From an uncultured Elusimicrobia bacterium (lineage in GTDB: Bacteria > Elusimicrobiota > Elusimicrobia > UBA1565 > UBA9628), in the NCBI GenBank assembly GCA_903830945.1, contig CAIKVT010000031.1, forward strand, positions 1-64,000: a stretch of DNA of 64,000 nucleotides. The letters are read 5' to 3'. The notes under the pieces are model-generated. The model made no database searches. It saw nothing but the letters and a program-made list of their open reading frames with translations, and was not told the DNA's origin. The translations under genes were made by a program, and so were the position numbers. Shown here piece by piece: positions 42,360 through 51,543 of this stretch. Each line of letters opens with the position of its first letter. Within the stretch, counting starts at the first letter, position 1.

Positions 42360-45300
42360 AGAACTTCCTCGCTCTCTCGGTCCTGATGGTAGGCACATCG
42401 GCGCGAGCTTACGATACTATCCACTTCCTCGATCCGATCAAGGCCAATGAGATGGTCAAGCCCGTGGCGGCGGCTATGTATGGCTCGCGGCTTTATGTGG
42501 TCGACGAAAAGAAGTCGGCCCTGCTGATCTATGATCTGGGTGGCCGGTTGCTTAAGTCCGTGGGCCGCAAGGGCGCCGACCAGTCGAGCTTCGATTCGCC
42601 CCGCGGCGTGGCCACGGGCCCGGACGGCAGGGTCTATATGGCTGACACCGGCAACTCGCGCATCACGGTCCTGGGTGCCGACGGCGAGGTTCTCTGGTCC
42701 TTCGGGACGCGTGGTTCCGAACGGGGCATGCTCAGGTCTCCGCAGTCCGTGGCCGTGGGCTTGGACGGCCGGGTTTACGTGGCGGATACGGATAACAACC
42801 GTGTGCAGGTCTTCACGGCCAGTGGGATCCTGCTCTATGGGTTTGGCTCCAAAGGCAAGGAGGGCGGCCGTTTCAACACACCCACCAAGGTGGCGGTCGA
42901 TAACTCGGATAATATTTATGTGCTTGACAGCGGCAACGACCGCATCCAGAAGTTCGACCCTTCGGCGCGCTTCGTGCATGCGTTCATCGCGCAGGATAGA
43001 GATTTCGCGGTCGACGCCTATGGTTTTTTTTACGAACTTGACTCCAAGAACGGCAAGGTCATCGAGCGCGGTCCGGACGACGCCATCCTGGGGAAGTTCG
43101 GCAGCTTTGGATCGGGTGTGGGCCAGTTCAAAAGGCCCGAGGGCGTCGCCGTGGCCTCGGATGGCACGGTCATCGTTCTGGACGCGGGCAACGCGCGCAT
43201 TCAGCGTGTGGAAATAAGCAATAAGCTAAAAATCGATCTTTTGGCCCCCAGCCTGCAGACCAAGCTCACGGTTTCGGGCCCGAGCCGTTCTTGGAAGGCG
43301 GCGGCCTCGGCCATGGCTTCATTCGGCGACGACCTTTACGCCTATCTGCCCTTGGCCGGGCAGTTTGTCGTGCTCGACGGCGAGGGAAAGGTCAAGGCCC
43401 GCTTCGGCGCCCAAGGCGGCAAGGTCCTGGGAGGGGTTTCCGGGACGCAGGGCTTCGCGGTCAGCCAGAAGCTGGGCGTCTATGTCTCCGACACGCCGCA
43501 AAGCCGCATCCAGCATTTTGCGGTCGGCGGGACCTTCAAGGACACCATCGCCGCGAGCACCGGACTCTTCGACAGCAAGAAGAAAGAAGGCCGGGTCAAG
43601 GACCCGCGCGGCGTGGCTATCAACGACGCGGGTACGATCTATGTGGCGGATGCGGGCAACCAGCGTATCGACGCCTTCAGCCCCGAGGGAGCCTTCCTCT
43701 TCGGGTTCGGCCCGCAGGTCGGGCCTTACACTTTGGTCGAGCCCACGGCACTGGCTTGGGATAAGGGGCGCTTTCTCTACTTCACGGATAAGGGATTGAA
43801 GAAGGTCTTTAAAGTGGAGCCTTCGGGAGCCTTCATCTCGGCCTGGGGCGAGCCGGGCGAGGGTCCGGGGCAGTTCCAATCGCCAACGGCCATGGCCTTT
43901 GACGGCCACAACTACCTTTATGTGCTCGACGACAAGCTCTCCCGGGTCTCGGTCTATACCAAGGAAGGCCACTGGTTGACGGATTTTTTTGCGCCTGGAT
44001 CGGCAGAAAGGGAACTGTCGGGGCCAGCCGCGGTGGCCATTCAGGGTGAGCGCCTGCTGGTTTCGGATTACGGTAAGGCCCGTATTGTGACCTACGACCT
44101 GCATCCGCATCTAGCCGCGCCGGTCGCGATCGCGAGCTCGACTAAGGAAGGCATCGTGAGTCTCTCCTGGCAAGCGGTGGCCGACCCTTGGACCGCGGGC
44201 TATCTGGTGAGCCGTTCCACCGATCCGATGGGTCCGTTCGCCGAGGTGGGGCATGTGGAGGCGCCGAAGTTTCAGGACTCTTCCGTGGCCGGTGACACCC
44301 TCTATTGGTATGTGGTCGCGACCTTGGCTAAGACCAAGGACGCGGGGCCGCTCTCGCGGCCCTTCTTAGTCTACGTGCCTGCGGCTTCCAACAAGGCGCC
44401 GGTGGAGATATCTACGGCCACCATCGGCGATATCTTTTCTGCTAATTACAAGTGGTACCTCAAGAACCCTGTGGGCAAGGTGACCGTGACGAACAACGTC
44501 GACAGCTCCTTCCAGAACCTGAAGCTCACTTTCCGTCTGAAGGAGTTCATGGACTTCGGCTACGACACGGAGATCAAGAGGCTTGATTCTCGGGAATCGG
44601 TCGCGATCCCTTTGAGCGCAACCCTGAATAATAAGATCCTGGAGGTGAGCGAGGACACGCCGGTGCAGGCGGAATTCGCGTTGACTTATTTCGAGAGCGG
44701 TAAGCAGCAGACGGTGTCTTTGACTAAGCCTTTGCGCGTGTACTCCCGCAACGCCATCACTTGGGAGGATCCGCTGCGCATCGCCAACTTTCTGACCCCG
44801 AAGGACCCGCCGGTGCGGGAGTTCGCAGTCGAGGTCTTGCGCGACCGGCCGCGTGCCGCCGTGGCCGAGGCATTGAATCCGAGTCTCACGACGGCGATGC
44901 ACCTCTGGGCGGCGCTTTCCGAGGCGGGAGTGCGCTTCCAGAGTAATCCGAACAATCCTTATGAGGCCGTCCGTGAGGACGCGAACTTTCCGGTGGACTA
45001 CGCGCAGTTCCCGCGGGAGACCTTGAAGCGCAAGAGCGGCCAGTGCGACGACCTTTCCACGTTGATCGTTTCCATGCTCTATGGGGCCAACGTGCGCTCC
45101 GCTCTCCTCGACTATCCGGGCCATATGGCCTTGATGTTCGACACAGAGACGGACGATCCGGTCGAGGCGGGGCTTCCGGAGCAGGAGATGGTGAGATACG
45201 AGGGCACCTACTGGATCCCGCTCGAGGCCACGATGCTGGGGAGTTCTTTTGCGGAGGCTTATCGGAAGGCTCTCTACGTCTATAAGACCGAGAGCGAAAA

Positions 45301-45850
45301 GGGCCGGGTGCGTGTGCTGGACCCGCGCCGCGCTTGGGAGAGCTTCGAGCCTGCGACCTTGCCCGAGGTGGCCGTGGCTAATGATGTGCCGAAGGCCGAG
45401 GCGCGCGCCAAGCGCTTTGCGGCGGACGCCGAGGCATTGGCCGGTGAGCGCTATGAGTTCCTCAAGAAGATCTATGCGGAGCAGGCGGCGGTCGACGTCA
45501 GGGACGCGGTGGCTCATGTGCAGTTGGGTTTGCTGGAGTATCAGAAGGGCGACTCGGCCGCGGCTGCGGCCGAGTACAATAAGGCCTTGGCTTTGGACCC
45601 GCAGAACACGGCGGCCTTGAACAACCTGGCGGGCCTGGCTTATGTGGCAGGGGATCTCGCCACGGCCGAGGCGCAGTACCTGAAGGCGGTCGAGGCGGAC
45701 GGCTTTGACGCGGAGCTGTGGCTTAATCTCGTAAAGACGGGAGTGAGACTCAAGGATAAGGCCAAGGCGCAAGGCTATGCGGAGAAGGCTCTGGCGCGGG
45801 ATGGAGCTTTGAAGCCGATCGTGGAGACTTTGTTGGGCAATCTGCAGTGA
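42356..45850 (+). CDS. Exported NHL-repeat, Fn3, transglutaminase-like and TPR protein
   Basis: An 1164-residue exported protein with a clear signal peptide (first about 20 residues). NHL-type beta-propeller repeats fill residues about 40-290 and 310-580 (units such as SPRGVATGPDGRVYMADTGNSRI). A fibronectin-like domain follows (about 585-680, TYWYVVA-like sequence). A transglutaminase-like domain lies around 870-990 with catalytic-type SGQCDDLSTL Cys and PGHMALMFD His. The tail (about 1050-1150) has TPR repeats. It may crosslink or process envelope or surface proteins while binding partners through its propellers. It overlaps the gatB stop by four bases. Confidence 0.72.
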   Translation: MKNFLALSVLMVGTSARAYDTIHFLDPIKANEMVKPVAAAMYGSRLYVVDEKKSALLIYDLGGRLLKSVGRKGADQSSFDSPRGVATGPDGRVYMADTGNSRITVLGADGEVLWSFGTRGSERGMLRSPQSVAVGLDGRVYVADTDNNRVQVFTASGILLYGFGSKGKEGGRFNTPTKVAVDNSDNIYVLDSGNDRIQKFDPSARFVHAFIAQDRDFAVDAYGFFYELDSKNGKVIERGPDDAILGKFGSFGSGVGQFKRPEGVAVASDGTVIVLDAGNARIQRVEISNKLKIDLLAPSLQTKLTVSGPSRSWKAAASAMASFGDDLYAYLPLAGQFVVLDGEGKVKARFGAQGGKVLGGVSGTQGFAVSQKLGVYVSDTPQSRIQHFAVGGTFKDTIAASTGLFDSKKKEGRVKDPRGVAINDAGTIYVADAGNQRIDAFSPEGAFLFGFGPQVGPYTLVEPTALAWDKGRFLYFTDKGLKKVFKVEPSGAFISAWGEPGEGPGQFQSPTAMAFDGHNYLYVLDDKLSRVSVYTKEGHWLTDFFAPGSAERELSGPAAVAIQGERLLVSDYGKARIVTYDLHPHLAAPVAIASSTKEGIVSLSWQAVADPWTAGYLVSRSTDPMGPFAEVGHVEAPKFQDSSVAGDTLYWYVVATLAKTKDAGPLSRPFLVYVPAASNKAPVEISTATIGDIFSANYKWYLKNPVGKVTVTNNVDSSFQNLKLTFRLKEFMDFGYDTEIKRLDSRESVAIPLSATLNNKILEVSEDTPVQAEFALTYFESGKQQTVSLTKPLRVYSRNAITWEDPLRIANFLTPKDPPVREFAVEVLRDRPRAAVAEALNPSLTTAMHLWAALSEAGVRFQSNPNNPYEAVREDANFPVDYAQFPRETLKRKSGQCDDLSTLIVSMLYGANVRSALLDYPGHMALMFDTETDDPVEAGLPEQEMVRYEGTYWIPLEATMLGSSFAEAYRKALYVYKTESEKGRVRVLDPRRAWESFEPATLPEVAVANDVPKAEARAKRFAADAEALAGERYEFLKKIYAEQAAVDVRDAVAHVQLGLLEYQKGDSAAAAAEYNKALALDPQNTAALNNLAGLAYVAGDLATAEAQYLKAVEADGFDAELWLNLVKTGVRLKDKAKAQGYAEKALARDGALKPIVETLLGNLQ

Positions 45851-45863
45851 TTCCGGAGGGGCG

Positions 45864-46343
45864 ATGAGATATCTGGCTCTGGCGTTGATGTTGGTCGCGG
45901 GCGCGCACGGCGAGGGGAATAAATGGGATTCCTTGACGATGTACTTCAAGCATCTCAAGCAGGGGCTGATGGAGTCGTCGGTGGAAGGGGTCTATCAGAA
46001 GCGGGGCCTGGTGGCCGTGGCCGCGGTGCGCGGCGCCAACCAGAGGGATGAGAAGTCTGATTTGAGCAAGCCCGCGATGAAGGACCCGGCAAAGGAGAAG
46101 AAGATCCGGATTCGCAAGGCCGAGGCACGTGAGTTCGAGCAGGCGGCGGATTCGGCGGTGGGCGGGAAGTACGAGGATGCGTTGGCGGGATTGGAGGCTT
46201 TCGAGAAGGCGCATCCTAAGAGCACGCTCCTAGCGGACGTGAAGGACGCGAAGGGGAAGGTGAAGGAGGCAATCGAGGCGCAGAAGGCGGAGGCGCTTAA
46301 GCTTGCGGAGCCTGCGAAGACCGCGCCCTCCAAGGGTCAGTAA
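45864..46343 (+). CDS. Exported TPR-like helper protein
   Basis: A 159-residue protein with a signal peptide (MRYLALALMLVAGAHG). The mature part is helical and Lys/Ala/Glu-rich, with one TPR-like hairpin (AREFEQAADSAVGGKYEDALAGLEAFEKAHPKS) and a charged tail. It starts 13 bases after the large NHL protein with a GGAGGGGCG ribosome site, so it is very likely the last gene of the uvrD-gat run. Function unknown. Confidence 0.6.
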   Translation: MRYLALALMLVAGAHGEGNKWDSLTMYFKHLKQGLMESSVEGVYQKRGLVAVAAVRGANQRDEKSDLSKPAMKDPAKEKKIRIRKAEAREFEQAADSAVGGKYEDALAGLEAFEKAHPKSTLLADVKDAKGKVKEAIEAQKAEALKLAEPAKTAPSKGQ

Positions 46344-46445
46344 GGCTGGTTCTTTCGCTGGATTGCGGATGCTATATGCGGACATGGTCCATCCCTTTGC
46401 CCGAGGTTGAGCTGCTGTGGGCCCTGTGTGTGGCGGACTTGTAGG

Positions 46446-47285
46446 ATGCTGACAAAGTCCACCCTGGCTCTAGGGTTCTTCGCCGCGGCTCTTTGCGCTT
46501 GCATGGACCTGCCGGAGAGTGCGGCGCCGCCCAGCAGTGGCGGCGCCGCAGCCATCATGAGGCTGCCTTTCCAGCCGCTCGACCCCGGCGCCTACGAGCA
46601 GGTCAGCCTGCACTTCAAGGTCGCCGCTTACGGCACCGACAATGCGCACCAGATATCGAATCAGGCCGAGGGTTTCTACACCGGCATTATGACGGACACC
46701 AATCTCTTCTCCTTCATGCCTTCCGGCCTCTATGAGATCGTGGTCTACGCTAGTCACGACGAGTATGTGCGTAAGACCGGACAGCCGGACTGGTCCGGCG
46801 GAGTCACCTACGGCAATGCTATTTGCAGCTACAACGGGCCACAGCTCCTGCAGACCATCGCGCACGAGATGACGCACCTCATTTTCAACGAGTATCTGGG
46901 GCGGCCGCGCCGCGACCTGCTTTGGGTCAACGAGGGCTTGGCCGTTTACGAGCAGGCCAAGGCCGCCAGCGGCACGCGCGTCCCTGGGGAACTCTTCGGG
47001 AGCATCCATCAGCAGATGCGCTCCCAGCCTTTGACTTTGGACGACATCCTCGGTTTCGTGCCGCTCGGCGAGAGAACGGATGCTGACCAGAGGGTCTCGT
47101 TGTGGTACGCTCAGTCTGAGAGCATGGTGCAATTCATGATCGAGCGCGGCGGTCGAATAGGCTTCTCGCAATTCCTCCCCGCTCTTCGGGACGGCAAGAG
47201 CTTCGATGAGTCGATCCGCTCGGCTTACATCGGTGTTTGGGGCGATCTGGTCGGATTTTATAGCGCGTGGCAGGCCAGCCCATAG
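46446..47285 (+). CDS. Lipoprotein gluzincin-type metallopeptidase
   Basis: A 279-residue protein. The first 19 residues form a lipoprotein signal (AALCAC, lipid-modified Cys likely), then a Ser/Ala/Gly-rich linker. The catalytic zinc motif is AHEMTHLIFNE near residue 140 (HExxH), and the glutamate ligand is in WVNEGLAVYEQ about 20 residues later, the arrangement of gluzincin (peptidase MA clan) enzymes. The C-terminal half is helical. Probably an outer-membrane or periplasmic peptidase with unknown target. ATG 46446 is chosen because it starts the signal sequence; an upstream TTG is in frame. Confidence 0.78.
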   Translation: MLTKSTLALGFFAAALCACMDLPESAAPPSSGGAAAIMRLPFQPLDPGAYEQVSLHFKVAAYGTDNAHQISNQAEGFYTGIMTDTNLFSFMPSGLYEIVVYASHDEYVRKTGQPDWSGGVTYGNAICSYNGPQLLQTIAHEMTHLIFNEYLGRPRRDLLWVNEGLAVYEQAKAASGTRVPGELFGSIHQQMRSQPLTLDDILGFVPLGERTDADQRVSLWYAQSESMVQFMIERGGRIGFSQFLPALRDGKSFDESIRSAYIGVWGDLVGFYSAWQASP

Positions 47286-47342
47286 GGTGGCCGTGCTTCG
47301 TTCTGTTACATCAGAACCGTGCCGGTCATGCGTCCCATAAAG

Positions 47343-49127
47343 CTATGGGTTGGTGTCCGGATCAGCGGATTTTCCTGGAGCATGCAGCGGCGCCGTAGTC
47401 GAGAACCCCGTCTTGGCGTTGAACTCCATGCGGCTGCCGGGGAGAACCAACTGTGACGTGCCAAGGCTGTCCATGACCGTTGAATCGCCGGTGAATATGT
47501 CCAGCATCGCGCTCGTCGGAGTCAGGATCTGGGCTGCGAAACTCCCCTCGTGCAGTGTGGCCGAAAACAGCGGCATCGGCGTCTCGACACGGAAGCCAGC
47601 GCCCTTGCGTTTCTTGATCCAGGCTTCCAGCCGCCCGGAGCCCAAGGATATCGTCGTTCTTCCAGAGGACAACTCAGCCACGCGCAGGCTCGACTGTGGC
47701 CCAAGGCGCAGCCTGGTCCCGTCGGAGAATGAAAAGAGGCAGTAGGAGTCCGTCTCGGTCTTGACCAAGGACCCGGCCGGCAACGGCTGGCCCGACCGCG
47801 CGAAGAACCACGCGTCCGATCCGCCTGGCTGGAATTGCGCTGTGCCGTAGACCGGGCCTGTCTCGGCGGTCGGCACTGCCGTAGTCGAGAACCCCGTCTT
47901 GGCGTCGAACTCCATGCGGCTGCCGGGGAGAACCAACTGTGACGTGCCAAGGCTGTCCATGACCGTTGAATCGCCGGTGAATATGTCCAGCGTTGCGCTT
48001 GTCGGAGTCAGGATCTGGGCTGCGAAACTCCCCTCGTGCAATGTGGCCGAGAACAGCGGCATCGGCGTCTCGATACGGAAGCCAGCGCCCTTGCGTTTCT
48101 TGACCCAGGCTTCCAGCCGCCCCGAGCCCAAGGATATCGTCGTTCTTCCAGAGGACAACTCAGCCACGCGCAGGCTCGACTGCGGTCCAAGGCGCAGCTT
48201 GGTCCCGTCGGAGAATGAAAAGAGGCAATAGGAGTCCGTCTCGGTCTTGAGCAAGGACCCGGCCGGCAACGGCTGGCCCGGCCGCGCGAAGAACCACGCG
48301 TCCGAGCCGCCTGGCTGGAATTGCGCCGTGCCGTAGACCGAGCCTATCTCGGAGGTCGGCACTGTCGAAGTCGGCGGCTTGGTCGGTTTGGCTTTGGTAG
48401 AAGGCGAGAGCGGCGCGACGGGAACTATGGTAATAGACTTGGCAGCGGCCGGGCCCGCCGGCGACGGTTCCTCGGGCCTGGCTGCCCCGGCCGGAAGCGG
48501 CGCCGGGGTCGATGACCCCGTCTTGGCACTCAGCTCCATGCGCTGACCTGGGGCCACCTTTTGGGACGTGCCCAGGCTGTCGAGGACCGTCGGCTCACCG
48601 GAAAAAATATCTAGAGTGGCGCTTGTTGGACCCAGTATCCCTGCCGCGAAAATCCCCTCGGGCAAGGCGGCTGTGAATAGAGGTGTTTCGGTCCGAAACT
48701 CAGCGTTCTTGCGTCTCTTGACCCAGGCTTCCAGTCGCCCCGAGTTCAAGGACATCGTCGTTCTCCCAGCGGATAACTCCGCCATGCGCAGATTCGACTG
48801 TGGCCCCAGGCGCAGTTTGGTCCCGTCGGAGAAGAAAAAGAGACAGTAGGAGTCCGCTTCGGTCTTGATTAAGGATCCAGCCGGCAGCGGCCTGCCTGGC
48901 CGAGCGAAGAACCACGCGTCCGAGCCGTTCGGTTGGAATTGCGCTGAGCCGTAGACCGGGCCCATCTCCGCGGTCGGCGATGCTGGAGCCGACGGTGCCG
49001 GCATTGGGGAAGTCCGGCCGGCTTGCCCCCGCAGAACTTCCGATGTCGCAGGTGTTTGCATCCCCCCTGCCAGGGTCCACGCGGGCAGCGACAATAGAAC
49101 GGTGGAAAATATGAGTTTTATGGTCAT
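47343..49127 (-). CDS. Exported FecR-like protein with triplicated domain
   Basis: A 594-residue exported protein. A signal peptide (about residues 1-20) and a Pro/Ala-rich linker lead to three copies of a FecR-like beta domain of about 150 residues (GSDAWFFARPGxPLPAGSLxKTExDSYCLFxFSDGTKLRLGPQSxLR…SGRTT-SLxSGRLEAWVK is the conserved core). The first copy is diverged; the last two are nearly identical. FecR domains of anti-sigma factors bind signal partners, but here there is no membrane helix and no sigma factor nearby, so it may be a surface or periplasmic binding protein. The ATG overlaps the upstream stop by four bases. Confidence 0.7.
   Translation of the reverse strand: MTIKLIFSTVLLSLPAWTLAGGMQTPATSEVLRGQAGRTSPMPAPSAPASPTAEMGPVYGSAQFQPNGSDAWFFARPGRPLPAGSLIKTEADSYCLFFFSDGTKLRLGPQSNLRMAELSAGRTTMSLNSGRLEAWVKRRKNAEFRTETPLFTAALPEGIFAAGILGPTSATLDIFSGEPTVLDSLGTSQKVAPGQRMELSAKTGSSTPAPLPAGAARPEEPSPAGPAAAKSITIVPVAPLSPSTKAKPTKPPTSTVPTSEIGSVYGTAQFQPGGSDAWFFARPGQPLPAGSLLKTETDSYCLFSFSDGTKLRLGPQSSLRVAELSSGRTTISLGSGRLEAWVKKRKGAGFRIETPMPLFSATLHEGSFAAQILTPTSATLDIFTGDSTVMDSLGTSQLVLPGSRMEFDAKTGFSTTAVPTAETGPVYGTAQFQPGGSDAWFFARSGQPLPAGSLVKTETDSYCLFSFSDGTRLRLGPQSSLRVAELSSGRTTISLGSGRLEAWIKKRKGAGFRVETPMPLFSATLHEGSFAAQILTPTSAMLDIFTGDSTVMDSLGTSQLVLPGSRMEFNAKTGFSTTAPLHAPGKSADPDTNP
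47394..48365. repeat. Two near-identical 486-base tandem units
   Basis: The unit 47394-47879 is repeated at 47880-48365 with only scattered single-base differences, keeping the reading frame (162 codons). The match is much higher than with the third, older domain copy (about 48508-48960), which suggests a recent duplication or gene conversion. Confidence 0.85.
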
Positions 49128-49600
49128 CTTTTTCCCTGAAGACGGCGGATGAGATTTGTGGTCGAATAGCCGGCCTTGAGCGTGACACGCACCACTCGGC
49201 CCGCGTGTTGCGAGCCCGCGATCTGGTGCTTGCCGTAGTCTGCTCCTTTGACCAACACGTCCGGTCTGAGCCTGGAGAGCAGCAGTCCCGGTGTGTCCTC
49301 GCTGAAGGGAACCACCGCGTCCACGCAGGAGAGGGCTGCCAGCAGCGCCGCTCGGTCGCGTAGGCGGTTGACCGGGCGGCCCGGACCTTTGCCCAGGCGG
49401 TGGGCCGAGGCGTCGGAGTTGACGCCCACGATGAGCATGTCGCCCAGGGATCGGGCGCGTTCTAGGAGCTGCACGTGACCCGCGTGCAGGATGTCGAAGA
49501 CCCCGTTGGTGAATACAACCTTCTTGCCTTGCCAGCCCCAGAGTTGGCGCAGAGTCGTCAGACGCTTCCAAGTCTTGATCTTGGCTTTGGAGGAAGGCAT
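49124..49600 (-). CDS. hldC: D-glycero-beta-D-manno-heptose 1-phosphate adenylyltransferase
   Basis: A 158-residue nucleotidyltransferase of the RfaE2/HldC type, which makes ADP-D-glycero-beta-D-manno-heptose for lipopolysaccharide inner core. VVFTNGVFDILHAGHVQLLERARSLGD (HxGH motif near residue 35) and GVNSDASAHRLGKGPGRPVN are the family signature. It corresponds to the second half of HldE; no kinase half is fused, so the kinase should be elsewhere. The chosen ATG is two bases after the gmhA stop; the longer open frame upstream is inside gmhA. Confidence 0.9.
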   Translation of the reverse strand: MPSSKAKIKTWKRLTTLRQLWGWQGKKVVFTNGVFDILHAGHVQLLERARSLGDMLIVGVNSDASAHRLGKGPGRPVNRLRDRAALLAALSCVDAVVPFSEDTPGLLLSRLRPDVLVKGADYGKHQIAGSQHAGRVVRVTLKAGYSTTNLIRRLQGKR

Positions 49601-49602
49601 GG

Positions 49603-50199
49603 TCAGTGAGCCTTCGGACTTTTTGGAAAAAGTCCGCTCTCGATGGCCGCGCACCAGGCGTGGATGACGGCCGCATGAACCTCCTGGATGCGCGCGGTGT
49701 CGGTCGATGGCGCCCGGACGCATACGTCGCAGAGGTCTTTGAGACGGCCCCCACTTTCTCCGGTCAGGCCGATGACCGTGAGCTTGCGGCGCCGTGCCGC
49801 GGCCGCGGCTTTGAGCACGCTAATCGAGTTGCCCGAGGTGGTGATGGCCACGGCCACGTCGCCGGGCAGGGCCTGGGCTTCGAGCTGGCGGACGAAGACC
49901 TGGTCATAGCCATAGTCGTTGCCGATAGCGGTCAGGTCCGAGGAGTTGACGGTCAGGGCCAGGGCGGGTAGGGCCGGGCGGTCGCGCTCGAATCGGCCCA
50001 CCAGTTCCGCGGCGAAATGCTGGGCGTCGGCGGCTGAGCCGCCGTTGCCGAAGACCAGGGCCTTGCGCCCCTTGCGGTAGGCGGCGAGTAGAAGCTCAGC
50101 CGCGGCCGCAATCTCCGGAGTCAGGCGCGCGGCCGCCGCTAGAGTGCGGCTCGATTCACGCAATCGGGATGCGATGAGTGCTTTAAGCGCCTTGGGCAT
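49603..50199 (-). CDS. gmhA: Phosphoheptose isomerase GmhA
   Basis: A 198-residue SIS-domain isomerase that converts sedoheptulose 7-phosphate to D-glycero-D-manno-heptose 7-phosphate, the first step to ADP-heptose. LVFGNGGSAADAQHFAAELVGRFERDRPALPALAL (about residues 48-82) and ITTSGNSISVLKAA are characteristic, along with a C-terminal IQEVHAAVIHAWCAAIE. It pairs with the adenylyltransferase directly downstream. It overlaps the accC end by 17 bases. Confidence 0.93.
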   Translation of the reverse strand: MPKALKALIASRLRESSRTLAAAARLTPEIAAAAELLLAAYRKGRKALVFGNGGSAADAQHFAAELVGRFERDRPALPALALTVNSSDLTAIGNDYGYDQVFVRQLEAQALPGDVAVAITTSGNSISVLKAAAAARRRKLTVIGLTGESGGRLKDLCDVCVRAPSTDTARIQEVHAAVIHAWCAAIESGLFPKSPKAH

Positions 50200-51541
50200 G
50201 CCGTTCCTCCTGGATGGTGTCCACTAAATTGGTGTCGAAATCGCCTGACTGGAACTTCGGGTGCGCCAGGACCCGGCGATGGAAGTCCGCGGTGGTCGGG
50301 ATGCCGCCCACGCGCAGTTCGCCCAAGGCCCGTAAGGCCCGGCGGATGGCTGCGGGTCGGTCTGCCGCGTGCACGATGAGCTTGCCCAGCAGGCTGTCGT
50401 AGTACATGGGCACGGTGTAGCCGGCGTAGATGTGGGTGTCTAGGCGCACACCCGGCCCGCCGGGCAGGCGCAGTTCGCAGATGCGGCCCGGTCGCGGGGC
50501 GAATCCGTGGTCCGGATCTTCCGCATTGATGCGGTGTTCGATGGCGTGGCCGCGGATCTCTGAAGCTCGGTCCTGATCGAAGGACAGCGGCTCGCCTGCG
50601 GCCAGGCGGATCTGTGTGGCCACCAGGTCCAGGCCGGTCACGCATTCGGTGACCGGGTGTTCTACCTGCAGCCGCGTGTTGACCTCGATGAAGTAGAACT
50701 TTCCATCCGGGGCGAGTAGGAATTCCACGGTCCCTACGCTGGAGTAGCCCGCGGCCTTGGCCAGGCGCACCGCCGCGGTCTGCATGGCCTGGCGGGTCGC
50801 GGTCGGCACGGCCGGCGATGGGGACTCTTCGATGAGCTTCTGGTGGCGCCGCTGTACGCTGCAGTCGCGCTCCGGGAAGGCGACCACGCCGCCCGTCCGG
50901 TCGGCCGCGATCTGGATCTCCACGTGGCGGGGTCTCTCGATGAACTTCTCGATGTAGACCGACCCGTCTTTGAAGGCCGTCGCCGCCTCGTTTTGGGCCA
51001 GCCTCACCGCGGCTTCGAGGTCGTCAGGGTGGCGCACGAAGCGCAGGCCTTTGCCCCCGCCGCCGGCCGCGGCCTTGACCATGACTGGAAAGCCGACGGC
51101 TTGGGCTTCCTTGAGGAATCCCTGGGTGATCGTGCCTGCCGTGCCTGGTACTACCGGGACTCCGGCCTTATGGGCTAGGACCTTAGCCGCGCTCTTGTGC
51201 CCGAGCTTGCGGATGGCTCCGGGTTCTGGGCCGATGAAGGTCAGGCCGTGGTCCGCGCAGGACTGCGCGAAGTCCGCGTTTTCGGCCAAGAACCCGTAGC
51301 CGGGGTGGACGGCATCGGCGCCAGTGATTTTGGCCGCGGCCAGCAGAGCCTCTACGTTGAGGTAGCTCTGCGGAGAGGGGGCGGGCCCGATGCAGACGGC
51401 CTCGTCGGCCAGGTCTACGTGCAGGGATTCCCGGTCGGCTTCGGAGTAGACGGCTACGCTGGGGATGCCCAGCTCTCGGGCGGCGCGGATTACGCGTACG
51501 GCGATTTCACTGCGGTTGGCGATGAGAATTTTTTTGAACAT
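50183..51541 (-). CDS. accC: Biotin carboxylase subunit of acetyl-CoA carboxylase
   Basis: A 452-residue ATP-grasp enzyme that carboxylates the biotin on AccB. It begins MFKKILIANRSEIAVRVIRAA. ATP-grasp loop VKAAAGGGGKGLRFVRH, the bicarbonate/biotin region FIERPRHVEIQIAADR and ERDCSVQRRHQKLIEESPSP, and the metal site FIEVNTRLQVEHPVTE are intact. HAIEHRINAEDP has His where most enzymes have Cys, which is a minor variation. The catalytic centre looks functional. It is unexpected that the neighbouring AccB-like protein lacks its biotin lysine. Confidence 0.95.
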   Translation of the reverse strand: MFKKILIANRSEIAVRVIRAARELGIPSVAVYSEADRESLHVDLADEAVCIGPAPSPQSYLNVEALLAAAKITGADAVHPGYGFLAENADFAQSCADHGLTFIGPEPGAIRKLGHKSAAKVLAHKAGVPVVPGTAGTITQGFLKEAQAVGFPVMVKAAAGGGGKGLRFVRHPDDLEAAVRLAQNEAATAFKDGSVYIEKFIERPRHVEIQIAADRTGGVVAFPERDCSVQRRHQKLIEESPSPAVPTATRQAMQTAAVRLAKAAGYSSVGTVEFLLAPDGKFYFIEVNTRLQVEHPVTECVTGLDLVATQIRLAAGEPLSFDQDRASEIRGHAIEHRINAEDPDHGFAPRPGRICELRLPGGPGVRLDTHIYAGYTVPMYYDSLLGKLIVHAADRPAAIRRALRALGELRVGGIPTTADFHRRVLAHPKFQSGDFDTNLVDTIQEERHAQGA

Positions 51542-51543
51542 GT

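Noticed and set aside
47343-49127. FecI/FecR-type iron signalling system
   Set aside because: No ECF sigma factor or TonB receptor is nearby and the protein lacks a membrane helix, so only the domain resemblance is kept.
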